Positions 33,350-43,902 of a stretch of 64,000 nt of DNA are shown one piece after another. Numbering within the stretch: the stretch's first letter is position 1; each line of letters opens with the position of its first letter. The DNA comes from Talinum fruticosum (Eukaryota; Streptophyta; Magnoliopsida; Caryophyllales; Talinaceae), in assembly GCA_021018815.1 (NCBI GenBank), contig JAITYX010000101.1:310001-374000 (forward strand), read 5' to 3'. The notes below the pieces were generated by a model. It searched no databases. It had not been told where the DNA came from and was given only the letters and a program-made list of their open reading frames with translations. The translations under genes were made by a program, and so were the position numbers.

Positions 33350-35018
33350 ATGTCGAAAAGAGGTTCTCATCCTGACTTTCTTGGCTCTTCCTCAAAGAAG
33401 CCCCGCACAAAAAGCCAAGAAGGCTCCTCCAACTCAAAACCTCTCGTCACCCGAAGCATCTTGTGCTTGGATGATAAGTTCTTTCCAACCATAAAATTTT
33501 CCTGGTTGCCACACATCCAAACCACTCGGTGTTTATAACTTTCTTTGTTTCAGCGAGTTCATCTATCCTAAACTCGTATCCGAGTTTTACACTCACCTCA
33601 CAAGCTCGAAGGTGTTCTAACCTCTAGGGTTCCGAACGTAACCGTTCGTATAAACACTTCCCTTCTCCATCGCTTGTTCAAGGTCTCCTCTCTTTTCTTG
33701 AACAGCAACCCCATTCCTTTCACCGAAGTCGCTGACGACTTCTTTGAAAAGTACGTAAAAGAATTCCCCGAGTCACGCAAAAACTTTTCGGTGAGTCGGC
33801 TAATGTCGAAGCACGTCTTACGTGCTTACTGCTAATGAGAACTTTCTTCTCTCAGCATTCTAGCAAGGAGAACCCCAACTCCAAGCATTTAAAAGCTCTT
33901 TTTAACATTCTTGAGGGCTATAAAGTGGACCTCTTTCCTTCCATTATCGAACAAATGGCAGTTGTGCCAGCTCAACTCCAATCCAAGAAGAACACCCCTC
34001 TTCCTTTCGGTGCTCTTTTCACCCTTGTCTTCAAACAATTCAAAGTTCCTCTCCCCTCGGATCCAAATGCTATTTCGAGGATGCCGTTGTTGTCAGCAAA
34101 GAGGAACTTTAGGGGTACGGATACCAGGAAACTTAACCTAGTGTCCGGGTACATAACTCGGAGCCGAGGCCACCTTCTCCGCCTCAAACTCGAAAGAAGC
34201 CCCCTTTCTCTCCTCGCCCCACCTGGTGGTGCTTCCACCTCAGGTGCCTCTAAGTCTCTCTCCTCCATTTTGTCCTCCGCTTTCATGCACAAAATCAACT
34301 CTGTGTCCTTGGAATTCAAGGACATGCTCCGATCATTCAAGACAGTCTATCGGTCTATGACCATCAACCAAACCACCCAGTCTTAAATCCTAGAGCAAGC
34401 AGGACTCGCTTATCGAGATGAAGGGCCCGGTGAAGGAGCCGATCGAGCTCCTCCAGGAGAGAAGGTCCAAGGCGGCTCAGGACCATGGCGACTCGGACAC
34501 ATCCGAAGCATCCTCGAGCTCGGCCAAGACCTCCTCGGATAATGAGGAGGACCGAGAAGAAGACCAAGAAGAAGCAGACGCCGAGGAGCCTGCGGCTGAA
34601 GCGGCTCATTCTAGGCAAGGGGAGGAACAAAAGAAGAAGAAGAAGGACTAGCCGAGGGTCAAAATGCTCCTCAAGCTCAACTGGAAGTGCTCGGCTTAGA
34701 CACCGGTCCGAGTGGGTCGAAGACCTAGCTGCACAAGACAAAATTGCAGCGGGTCATACCGAGCGGACCCCTCCAGCTACCAAGCTACAAATGGAGGAAC
34801 CTCTGGATCCTCTCGTTCCGGGTCGCCCACTTAGAGCCGAGCCCTTAATGGCGATCCTCGTCCTCCCACCGCCGCGCTCAAGCACATCGTCAAGATCCTA
34901 TCGGCGCCGGCGGACCACTCGTCCTCCCTCTTCTACTCGGACAACCCCTCTCCCTCTTAGGCGGACACCATGCACTGTGTCACAATTCCAAAGTCTGCCA
35001 AATTCTTCTTCTTCCTGA
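33350..35018 (+). pseudogene. F ORF3 (env-position gene), degraded
   Basis: The start is ATG at 33350 (MSKRGSHPDFLGSSSKKPRT). The order is basic N-tail, KFFPTIKFSWLPHIQ (33477-33520), a helical middle with FEKY (33740-33760), then AVVPAQLQSKKNTPLPFGAL (33958-34017), FKQFKVPLPSDPNA (34030-34070) and a Ser-rich hinge with PPGGASTSGASKSLSS (34214-34260). An amphipathic FKTVYRSMTINQTT (34338-34380), an acidic Glu/Asp/Lys block (34490-34650) and an Arg/Ser-rich end (34870-35000) follow. An in-frame upstream ATG at 33224 gives a hydrophobic leader that B does not share. Breaks near 33536, 33650 and 34385. No envelope-type membrane anchor seen. Confidence 0.74.
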
Positions 35019-35250
35019 AATTTCTTTTCCTTTTACTTATTTTTTTGTCCGGACATCAAATATGTACTACTTGTTGTATTCTTCCCTTTTTTTTGTTTTG
35101 ATGAAAGGCAAGGGGAGAATATAGATAGAAAAATTTGTTGTCTTGTTTAGGGGAGTTTCTCACTCTCTATCTCTGTATATACTTTCTTTCACTTCAATGA
35201 ATTAATGCATTCCTTTCAAATTCTCTCGAGCTTATTGTTCAATGCAAACA
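35019..35250 (+). other. F 3' untranslated region, left part
   Basis: Contains the palindrome TGTCCGGACA (35046-35055) and the purine tract AAAGGCAAGGGGAGAATA (35104-35121). It is interrupted at 35251 by solo LTR no. 2 and resumes at 38379. Confidence 0.75.
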
Positions 35251-38200
35251 TCTAATACACGGGATTTTAAAGAAAGCAGTTGAAAAGCGTAACATTATTG
35301 AGTATTTTTCCCGCATAGCTGGGGGTTGAGTGGCTGATTTTATTTACGATCGGACTTATTTCTTTAAAATTTCCTTCGGAAGTCTGTTGTCGAATAAATT
35401 AAATCAAGGAGATTGCCTTCCTTTTTCCATCTGCTTGTTGGGTGATTAGGAATTGTCATGGCAGCGTATTAAAATAAGTTGGGACGCAGCGAGTGTAAGA
35501 GGACGGAAGGGAGGAGATATAGACTTGTCGTATTTAGGCGGTGATTACTTAGTTGAATTAGGATCATTACCAAACCAAATTAGGCGGTGGAGAGAGAGGC
35601 AGGAAAAGAAGAGGTCGGGGAAAGAAAGAGGAGAAGCAGAGCTAGAAGAGGAAGAAAGGGAGAGGACAACCAAGCGGAGAAACACAGAGAGAGAGAGCGC
35701 GCGGGACCCGGAGCCGAGGTCGGAGGCCGGCAGCCGGGCGGCGAACGAAGGAAAGGTGGCCGGCGCCCGTAAGGGAAACGGAGAAGCGAGAGGAGAGGAA
35801 CAGGGCTGCAAAAACGCGAGAGAGAGAAAAGGCGAGCGGTGTGAGGGTCGAAGGAGACCGAGGGTGACCGGCGACCACCGCGAGACCGAAGGCGGCGGTC
35901 GGCGACACGAGCGAGCGCAAGCGAGGAAGAAAGCGAGAGGTTGGGACAGAGCAAGCGGCGGAGCGAGGGCGAGCAGCGCGAGAAAGTCCGAGAGGCCGGG
36001 GACCAGGACACGCGACAGCGACAGCGACAAGGGAGGCGAGACCGGCGGTAAGCACGCGTGGGGACCGGACCGAGAAGCGGCAAACGGTGGGCTAGAGGCG
36101 GGGAAGCGAGGAACCGAAAGAAGGAACCGAAGCTGGGGAGCTCGAACCTCGAGCAAATCACAAAACTTCAATCCCCGAATCGAGGTGGGTAGTCTTATAC
36201 TCTAAACTATTAGTAATTTCGAAACCTAAATGGATTTGTTGTGAATGCTTGAATGTGTTATGTGAATATTGAATTGTTGTGAACGTTGAGTATCCGTATT
36301 ACGAAACGGACCTATTCGTTGTTTGAGATTGAAATAAGAGCTTAGAATGTATTTAAGAAATTGAGAGGGCTGAATCGTGAAATGAAGGGAGTTACTTGGG
36401 TTTAATAGTAGACTTAAATCGGGAACTTCTAAAGAGCTTTAATAATCACTTAAGGTTGGATTGGGTGTGCTTGATTCCGAAGAGGTTAGATTATATAGGT
36501 CAAATGAGTAGTATTGAGGTTCGATTAGTCTGTTGAGGATGAAGAGTTGGGACGTGGATAAGAATTATGAGTTAATTAAGTTTTAGAGATTCTTGAAGCT
36601 GCGGTATTAAGAGCTAATTACGAACATTGGGAAATGGTAGGTCGAAGTATAAAGAGGAGTATGAATTCGTATGGAGTAATGCGCAATTGGGACAAGTAAG
36701 TGAGAATGGGTAATTATGAGCTTGATTACATTTGAAGTATATTAATTCCTTGAGGTTGAACTAAGCGTCAAAATAAGCAAAGGTAACTGAAACCGAATAA
36801 GGACAAGTGATTGAGAGTTACATGCCCAAGGACGGACGAGCAAGAGTTAAGTAATGAGTTTAGAACATATCTCGGTCTTTGGGATGAAATCAAGTTTGAA
36901 GTTAAGCACGACGAAGGGGACTTAAGCAATAAAGTGAGAGCAAGAGTCGTGTGACTAAATACGGGTAAAGGAAGTTGAATTATAAAGTAGAAGCGTAAAT
37001 GAGTAAGTGAGGCAAAAGGCAATGAATTGTGACGAACTTGAAACGTAATTTAAGTGATACGCACTTGTGGTTATTGTGGCTCGTAAAATGGGGAGAATCA
37101 TACTAAACCGATGAATTGAGAAAAGCTTAGTTGGGAAAAGAGTTGAGAATGATTGCTTGTATTGAAGGGTGATTACTCGTGCTATGTGATTGCTTTACGT
37201 GATACTCAAAAGTAGTTTCGAAAGGATTTTTGTATTTTACGTGAAATGATTCTTGAATGCAATTTCTTATGAACTGCCTTTCGAACGTGAATGTGTTTTA
37301 AAGAAGCAAAGTTGATTTGAGAAAGTGAATTTATAAGGGTGACACGTGGTGTCATGCCTTCCTTGATACTAAATCAATTGAGAAAGTTGTGAAGCGAATG
37401 TGATGAATGAGAATGTGCAAATTGTTTTGAATCGACCGACTACGGATCGTTTAGCATACCGAAGGGTTCGAACCGGGAACGCCCAGCTAGAGACTTCGAG
37501 GGAAGGGTTCTAATAGGGGTCCTGGAGAGACAGGATGCCCGCTCCGAGACTTCCTAGAAGAATGGTCCCGGAGCCTTTTGTCTGGGTCGCGCCCGAATTA
37601 AAGAAGTGCTAGTTCGAGTCCTCGAAGGCCTGGAATGTTGATTCAACCCCAAAAGAATTGTTCATGAATGTGATTATGTGCTTTTAAGTAATTAAAGAGT
37701 CTTGATCTTTTTCATTGCAAGAAATTTCGATGAAAAGTATATGGATTTCTATTACACTATTATGTTTTCGCAGATTTCATTATTATGAGTATTATGTGTA
37801 AAGAATTTCCATTTTAAGGGTATAAGACTCGGTGAGTCCGTTGATTATTGCTTACCCCCACAACTTCCCCCTCCCGAGTGTTGCAGGTGCATTCTCGGAT
37901 GTGTGTGCGCCGCTTAGCATATTCTGGACCTCGTTGATTGCCGTTTCTTGGTTCGTCTGCGCGATTTGAATCACGGATGTGCATTCCTTATGTTTCTAAG
38001 TATTGTACTTGTAATTTAGTTCATGTAATTTGTACCCTATGTATAGTAAACCCTTTTAGATTGTTTTTTTTTTAGTCGTCGCATGATTGGTTGGACTCCA
38101 GCATGTTGCTCTGTTGAGTTGTATACTCCGAGCGTGTGGCTCGTCGAGTTTTATTATGCTTTTTATGCGGGATTTTCAGGCTTTAAGCCTATGGGTTAGT

Positions 38201-38378
38201 CCATGTTACAAACGGAACTGCCGAAATTTTCGAAGAATCTCGGATTCTTTTGGGAAAACCACCGGTATTACTTTTAAGTTAAGTTTAGACAGACCAAACC
38301 AACACCGAGAAGAGCCTTGGGAGTTCCTTTAAGGAACTCGGCGATGTAATACTCCTGTGGGTGTTTTGGAGTGTTACA
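35251..38378 (+). repeat. Solo LTR no. 2, TGTAA...TTACA type
   Basis: 3128 bp, flanked by perfect AAACA repeats (35246-35250 and 38379-38383). It starts TCTAATAC (TGTAATAC in copy 1, one change) and ends GGAGTGTTACA. It contains a GC- and CpG-rich purine block (35580-36170), a donor-like GAG|GTGGGT (36184/36185), an AT-rich middle, an acceptor-like TTGCAG (ending 37886) and a tandem ~30 bp duplication (38093-38155). No internal coding region. It is inserted in the 3' UTR of F, so it is younger than F. Confidence 0.85.
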
Positions 38379-38575
38379 AAACATTTCTTAGTTAGCATCA
38401 TCTTTTAAATAAATGCATTTCATTAATAATTGCTTGAGTATCTATTCTTTATGATCCGATACTTTAAGTATGCTTTACTTATCTTATTTTCTCGCGTAAG
38501 TATACAAAAACAGATCGATATCACTAACAAAGTTTCTCTCTAAGTACGGAATGCCTTTCATCAAAAGGGAGAGAT
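38379..38575 (+). other. F 3' untranslated region, right part, with polypurine tract
   Basis: Continues the F 3' UTR after the solo LTR (GCATTTCATTAATAATTGC is shared with B). It ends with the plus-strand primer candidate AAAAGGGAGAGAT (38563-38575), immediately before the LTR. Confidence 0.8.
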
Positions 38576-40183
38576 TGAAGACTCGGACTTTACTCCGCAC
38601 ATTTCGAGTTTTATCAAGGGAATCGGGTATAAGACTTTCTCACTCATAGAGTTTTGATTCTAAGTCATTCTTTGTACTTTAGAAACTTTTATGAGTGATA
38701 CTGATATTTCCTCTAAGTGATATAGCAATTATTTCATGTATTTTAGCTTGTCTCTGTGTGACTCGGAAAACATATATGCACTCACGTTGTTTCACTCGGT
38801 TCCGAGTCTCTCATCACTTAGAATTATCGCACGTTCGGATGACTAGTATTCGCATAACCGCACTCGAGTCCGACTTCATGTTACGGGTTTTATTCTGTTA
38901 TAGTCGGCGCTTCTAGTCCGAACCGGTGCTTAGTCTAGATCAAGTTTGTTCACTCGATATTCTTTTATTTAACTTGATTCTCACCTAGACTAACTCGGAT
39001 GAAATTTCGAGTTTCATGGATATTAGACTCAAAATATTCCATTCCTTTTCCGACTCGAGATAATTAGTTGGTTAATTATCTTAATTATGTTATTATCTCG
39101 TGTCTAATCTTAAACCAAAGTATTTTATACTTTGAGAACCAATTTGATTTACTTTTGTAGATTATTCAAATGAGGACACACTTTTGAAATACAAAAGTAA
39201 CCGAGCTTCAAAACGTCAAATCACCGAGCAGACAAGGCTTTTTCCACCTCTAACCTAGCCCCAAAGATCGTGTCGAGGTTGTTTATTTCCAAAGCTGGAA
39301 ATCTACAAGACCAAGCTAAACGGTCGTTTCCACCTTATCTTTCAAGACACCACCAGGTGGTTTTGGGACTTCTAAAAGAGTCAAGAACCATTGTCCAACG
39401 TTCATATCTCAACGAATATTTTACGAGTAACTCGGAAAACCCTTAACAATGGGCACAAAGGACTCTCGGTCGGAAGATGGACTCAACGGCTAAGCTGCTT
39501 GGTCATCTATAAATAGAAGCCAACTCTCAAGACTTGAAGATTGCCGAATCTATTATTAATCTACATACTTGATCAAAAGTTATTGTATTCATTCTCAATC
39601 TTCTACTTACAACTCCTACTCGTAATTCATTATATTCTGAGTTGTAAGATCTTGTACTTAGTTATAAACTCTCTTCTTACTCTCTAAGTAAGGTCCCATG
39701 ACTGAGTCGTAAGGGTTAACTCAACTCAATTGTCCCTAGTCTGTAAGGGTTATCTCGGTTAGGAAGTACTAGATCGGATAAGGGAATTTCTAAATCTAGG
39801 AAAAACTTGTAAAGAGTTGTCTAAGGGAACAACTCGGGGTCGATCAGTCTATCGTATTTTGTGGACTCAAAATAGTGGATTTGATTTCGTGCTTGGATTA
39901 GCACGGTCTCGTGGTTTTCGCCTCGGGAGGGTTTCCACGTATTTTCCGTGTCTTCACTTTACGAGTACATTCTAGACTTAGGCAGGACTCAAAGTTTCGG
40001 CTTTATCCGCTTCTTTACTCCTCGCTGCAATTATGAGTTCATACTTTTCCGACCCCATTATAGACTCGGAATCGCTTACATCCGTCCCTTGCTCAAAAGA
40101 GTTTGATTTTCACAAAAATCTTCCACCACCCTATTCACCCCCTCCCTCTAGGGTGACTTAGTCTCTCCCCGAGCAAACCTTCA
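38576..40183 (+). repeat. F 3' LTR (type I)
   Basis: 1608 bp, TGAAGACTCGGACTTTACTC...GAGCAAACCTTCA, then the target repeat TACCT (40184-40188). The TATA box is TATAAATAG at 39508-39516. It matches the 5' LTR along its length, with scattered differences such as TCATGTCC versus TCGAGTCC and a ~35 bp segment missing from the 5' copy. Confidence 0.94.
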
Positions 40184-41690
40184 TACCTGAAAATATCATT
40201 TCTAACATCAACTCGAGTGTAAGAACTCGATATTCTTTGCATAATCTAATGCATTTTCAGCATTCATTTCATTAATTAAACCTAAAAATGTGATAGGAGC
40301 CCTACTTGAACCTAAATTGGTAGAGCCCATGGAAGAATAACTCTCACAATTTGAAAGAAATCAAGTTTGGACCTTGACCAAACGACCAACCGACCACCCA
40401 GTTATAGGAACCAAGTAGGTTTTTAAGAACAAATTGGATAAGGAGGGGTTGATAGTCGGAAATAAGGCCGGACTTATTGCCTAAGGATATAACCAAGAAG
40501 AAGGAATATATTATGGGAAACCTTTGCACCAATTGCTAGGATTGAAGCAATTAGAATTCTACATGCCTTTGCATCTAGCATGAATATCAAGTTATATCAA
40601 ATGGATGTTACATGTGAATTTTTCAATGGTTATATTCAAGAGGAAGTTTATGTAGAGCAATCGCATGGATTTGAAACTTTCTAAATCATGTTTTCAAATT
40701 ACAAAAATTATATATGGTTTGAAAAAGGCTCCAAGAGCATGGTATGAAAGATTAAGTAATTTCTTGGTTGAAAATGGATTTAAAAGAGGCTTGATTAACA
40801 AAACCTTATTTACAAAAACCAAGGGAAATACTTTCTCATAGTTCGGATATATGCTTGAGCTATTCCAAATGAGCATGATAGGAAAATTCAATTTTCCTTG
40901 GATTTCAAAACAAGCAAGATAAATATTGAATGTATGTCTACCAGTCCAAGTATGCGAAGGAGTTACTCAAGAATACAAACTTCAAGATGTTAAGCCAACA
41001 ACAACTCCTATAGGTAGCAGTACCAAACTAGACTCATATGAGAAGAGTATGTTAGTATATTAGAAACTCTATAGAGGTATGATTGGATCTCCAATTTATC
41101 TAACTTCTATTAGGCCAAATATTATGTTTAATGTATGCCTATGTGCAAGATTTTAAGCTAATCCAAAAGAATCAAATCTCCGGTACTCAAAGGACTCAAG
41201 TCCGACTCTTAGTGGCTACTCGGACGCTAACTATGTTAGGCACAAGGTTGATAAGAAGAGTACTTTCAGGAGCATGCCAATTTCTCAATCAATCACTCAT
41301 CTCCTGGCACTTAAAAAAACAGAACGTAGTCGCCTTATTAACCGATGAGGCTAAGTACATAGCGGCAGGAGCTTGTTGTGCTCGGTTGTTGTGGATCAAC
41401 CAACATCTAAAGGATTTGGGACTGAACTTCCTAACCATTCCTACCAATTGTGATAATTAAAGTGCTATCAGCATCACCAAGAAACTAGTTCGAGCATTCA
41501 AAGACTAAGCACATCGAGATCGGATATCACTTTTTAAGAGATCATTTTGAAAAAGGTGAAATAGAATTGGAATTTATACCTACTACGCTTCAATTGGATG
41601 ATATTTTTACTAAACCACTAGGTGATGATTAGTTTTGCTTTATTAGAAATGAGCTTGCTTATAAATGCTTGATTACATGTTTCGGTTACA
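40184..41690 (+). pseudogene. pol: C reverse transcriptase and RNase H, degraded
   Basis: Continues C after element F. RT has [20 protein letters not shown] (40580-40640) and a [20 protein letters not shown] stretch (40722-40785). The catalytic segment is deleted: near 40852 the sequence passes from RIYA-type codons straight to ELFQMSMIGK, losing YVDD and about 80-95 bp. RNase H has EAKYIAAGACCARLLWINQH (41350-41405) and NCDN, and the C-end FTKPL (about 41605-41620). Divergence from F and G is high. Confidence 0.83.
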
Positions 41691-41917
41691 TGATTTATTA
41701 TGTGTTCATATTGTTCAAACATGTTTTCACTAAGAGAAGTCTAATTGACTGGAGGTTTAGATGAAAATTCATGAAACCGAGCTTTAGTAATTAGTGAATT
41801 GAGCTGCTACTAAGCGATCGGACAGATACCTAAGTCAAACTTAGTCAAAATTAAATGGACATTCAAACGTCCGAGGTCATCTCTAATTAATAGAGAATAT
41901 TGGAGAAATTTTTATAA

Positions 41918-41920
<3 letters not shown>

Positions 41921-41969
<49 letters not shown>

Positions 41970-42112
41970 CTATCTATTCGACGCAATCAGACTGAAAAAC
42001 TAGCCATTGGGATTTTGTTCCAAGAAAATCGTTAGATTATAGTCGTTGCATTGTTTTCAAAGTCGGTTTCGATTTTCTATCCGTTGAGAGTATTTTTTTC
42101 CTCTATAAATAG
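41921..42112 (+). promoter_or_regulatory. C putative ORF3 promoter
   Basis: A CT tract that continues into CTAT repeats (41921-41977), then TATAAATAG (42104-42112), 225 bp before the ORF3 ATG at 42329. The arrangement persists in this old copy even though the surrounding sequence has diverged. Confidence 0.55.
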
Positions 42113-42328
42113 CACTTAATTTTATTCATTTCCTCACTTTGCTATTCTACTCTCACTCATTTGAAACTTAGCACTCAAAAATTACTTTGTGCTCTCACTC
42201 ATACTTGCTCTTCACTCACATTTCGGACTCGGGTTCTCTCTCTCGTTTTCTATCTCATTCTTTCGGTTTATTCCATTTCTACTCCTGCTCCTTTCACTTT
42301 CTTTTTCCTCTCACTCACTCAGTCAAAA

Positions 42329-43735
42329 ATGACTAAGACAATTTCTAAGGTCGAGGCTAGCTCAGCCATAAAGAAGAAGGCCAAAACTTCATCAAGACTT
42401 GCTCCTTTCACCACCAAACCCGAGGAACCTTAAAACAAGACCTCAAAAGCTAAAGCATGTTCTTCCTTAAATCTTGAAGAATCCAAAACTCCTATTGCTG
42501 CACTACTATTTGGAAAACAAATTCTTTCTTTCAACCAAAATCTCTTGGATTAAGAAACTCAAGAAATCTCATTTTTTGAACTTCTTTTCTTTTGCGACTA
42601 TGTCTACCCGGACTTAGTCAATGAATTTTATAAAAAAATTTTAAAAAAACATATCTCGGACAACGTTCTTGTATCCTCACTTTAGGGTAAGAAAATTGTT
42701 GTCATTCTTGCTCTTCTTCACAGATTCTTCAACATTGAAAGTTTGTTCATTGATTACAACATTAAGCCTTTTGTTGACATTGCTCGATGAATTCTTTACC
42801 AAATATGCCGAGTTAAGCCAAAGGCTTGAAAAAATTTCTTCATCACTCAACTAAAGTCCGAACCCAAACTTCATTGCTTCCTTTTAATGAGAACTGTGTT
42901 CTCATTTTATCCTACTAAGGAGAACCCCAACAACAAGGTTCTCAAAGTTCTTTATGACATCATGGAAGGGTATGATCTCAATCTCTTCCCCTTTATCATC
43001 GAACAATCACTTCGGTCCCTCGAGACACAAAAACCTCCCTCTTCCTTTTAAAGCACTACTCTCTAGAGTCCTTGATCATTTCAAGCTTGAGCTCCCCAAT
43101 GATAAATTTTTAACTCCTTTCATTTCTATAGGTAAAGAGGAGCTTCGAGTCTTGGATACCGGAAACCGAGCCTTGGATCCGGACTCATTCATCAAAGATA
43201 GTACAACATCCTCCCTCTCCTTCTATTACTACTCTTCTTCTCTCTCCGACCCTTCTACTTCTCAGCCGACATCCGCTCGGTTTTTGAGCAACCGGATTCT
43301 CAATTTGTGCCCTGGCTAAAGAGTTAAAATAGACTCGACTACCTTCCAACACTTTATCCTCGCTTCTAACCTTGATGCAAGTAACGGCTCAAAGGAAAAT
43401 TGATCGAGCAAGACTCTAATTAATGAATTTAAGGATGTGCTTAAGAGACAAGAGGCCCTAACTCAATGCCAACCTCAAGCAGCAACCTAGTAGCCAGCTA
43501 TCACGGAAGAATCCGAGGAAGAATCCTCCTTAAAAAAGAAGAAGCGAGCCGAAGATTCCGAGGACTCGGAATCGAAGCGAGGAAGTTAGCACTTCGAGAA
43601 ACCTCCTCCACCTCTATCCCCTCGACCTATTCAACCGATTTAGGGTAAGGGATCGAAGTTTGAGAATCGAGATTACCACCGCTAATTCATCGTACAAGCA
43701 TCATCTTCTCTACTGCGGCTCCACCTCCCTTTTAA
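42329..43735 (+). pseudogene. C ORF3 (env-position gene), degraded
   Basis: The start is ATG at 42329 (MTKTISKVEASSAIKKKAKT). The basic N-tail is present but its sequence differs from the other copies. The middle has a LLTLLDEFFTKYAELSQRLE segment (42765-42830), matching EFFEKYA in G. LRVLDTGNRALDPDS lies at 43143-43190, and the acidic/basic end at 43500-43600 (KKKRAEDSEDSE in one frame). Position and order match ORF3 of F and G, so this is a diverged homologue. Several stops. Function unknown. Confidence 0.65.
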
Positions 43736-43902
43736 TCCCCTTCTTTTTTTCTTTTTTTTTTTTTGTTTGCTCTGTCCAACATTTTTTTTTCTCCCTGTAT
43801 TAGCTATTTATTTTTGATAAATTGCATAGGGGAGAAATAGTTGACTTGTTTAGGAGGAGTGTCTCTTTGTTTTTCTAATTTTTCTTTGTATCAAGCTCAT
43901 AA
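43736..43902 (+). other. C 3' untranslated region remnant
   Basis: T-rich stretch with the internal purine tract ATAGGGGAGAAA (about 43827-43838). The palindrome of the other copies is degraded here. It ends at the TGTAA-type repeat at 43903, so the LTR-adjacent tract and C's 3' LTR are missing. Confidence 0.65.

Larger units (their letters stand above)
26079..40183 (+). mobile_element. Complete Sirevirus-like Ty1/copia element F
   Basis: Both LTRs are present (26079-27637 and 38576-40183), with a perfect 5 bp repeat TACCT at 26074-26078 and 40184-40188. Without the solo LTR at 35251-38378 it is about 10.97 kb. It has primer site, gag, protease, integrase, RT, RNase H, ORF3 and purine tracts in order. 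The two LTRs look very similar by eye, which suggests a fairly recent insertion, yet every gene is interrupted by small indels, many at CTCGGA-type words. Confidence 0.94.
19143..43902 (+). mobile_element. Ty1/copia element C (old, thrice interrupted)
   Basis: The most diverged copia copy. Its pieces are LTR remnant 19143-19754, primer site, gag, protease and integrase to 22059, a TGTAA-type solo LTR (22060-25314), integrase end and linker 25315-26078, element F (26079-40183), then RT, RNase H, ORF3 and 3' UTR 40184-43902. Its own 3' LTR is absent: a truncated TGTAA-type repeat begins at 43903. The flanking repeats of both insertions identify the pieces as one element. Confidence 0.86.

Noticed and set aside
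35453..36205. Frames of up to 250 codons on both strands
   Set aside because: Same GC-rich block in solo LTR no. 2. The matching frames in copy 1 are not in register and show no protein conservation.
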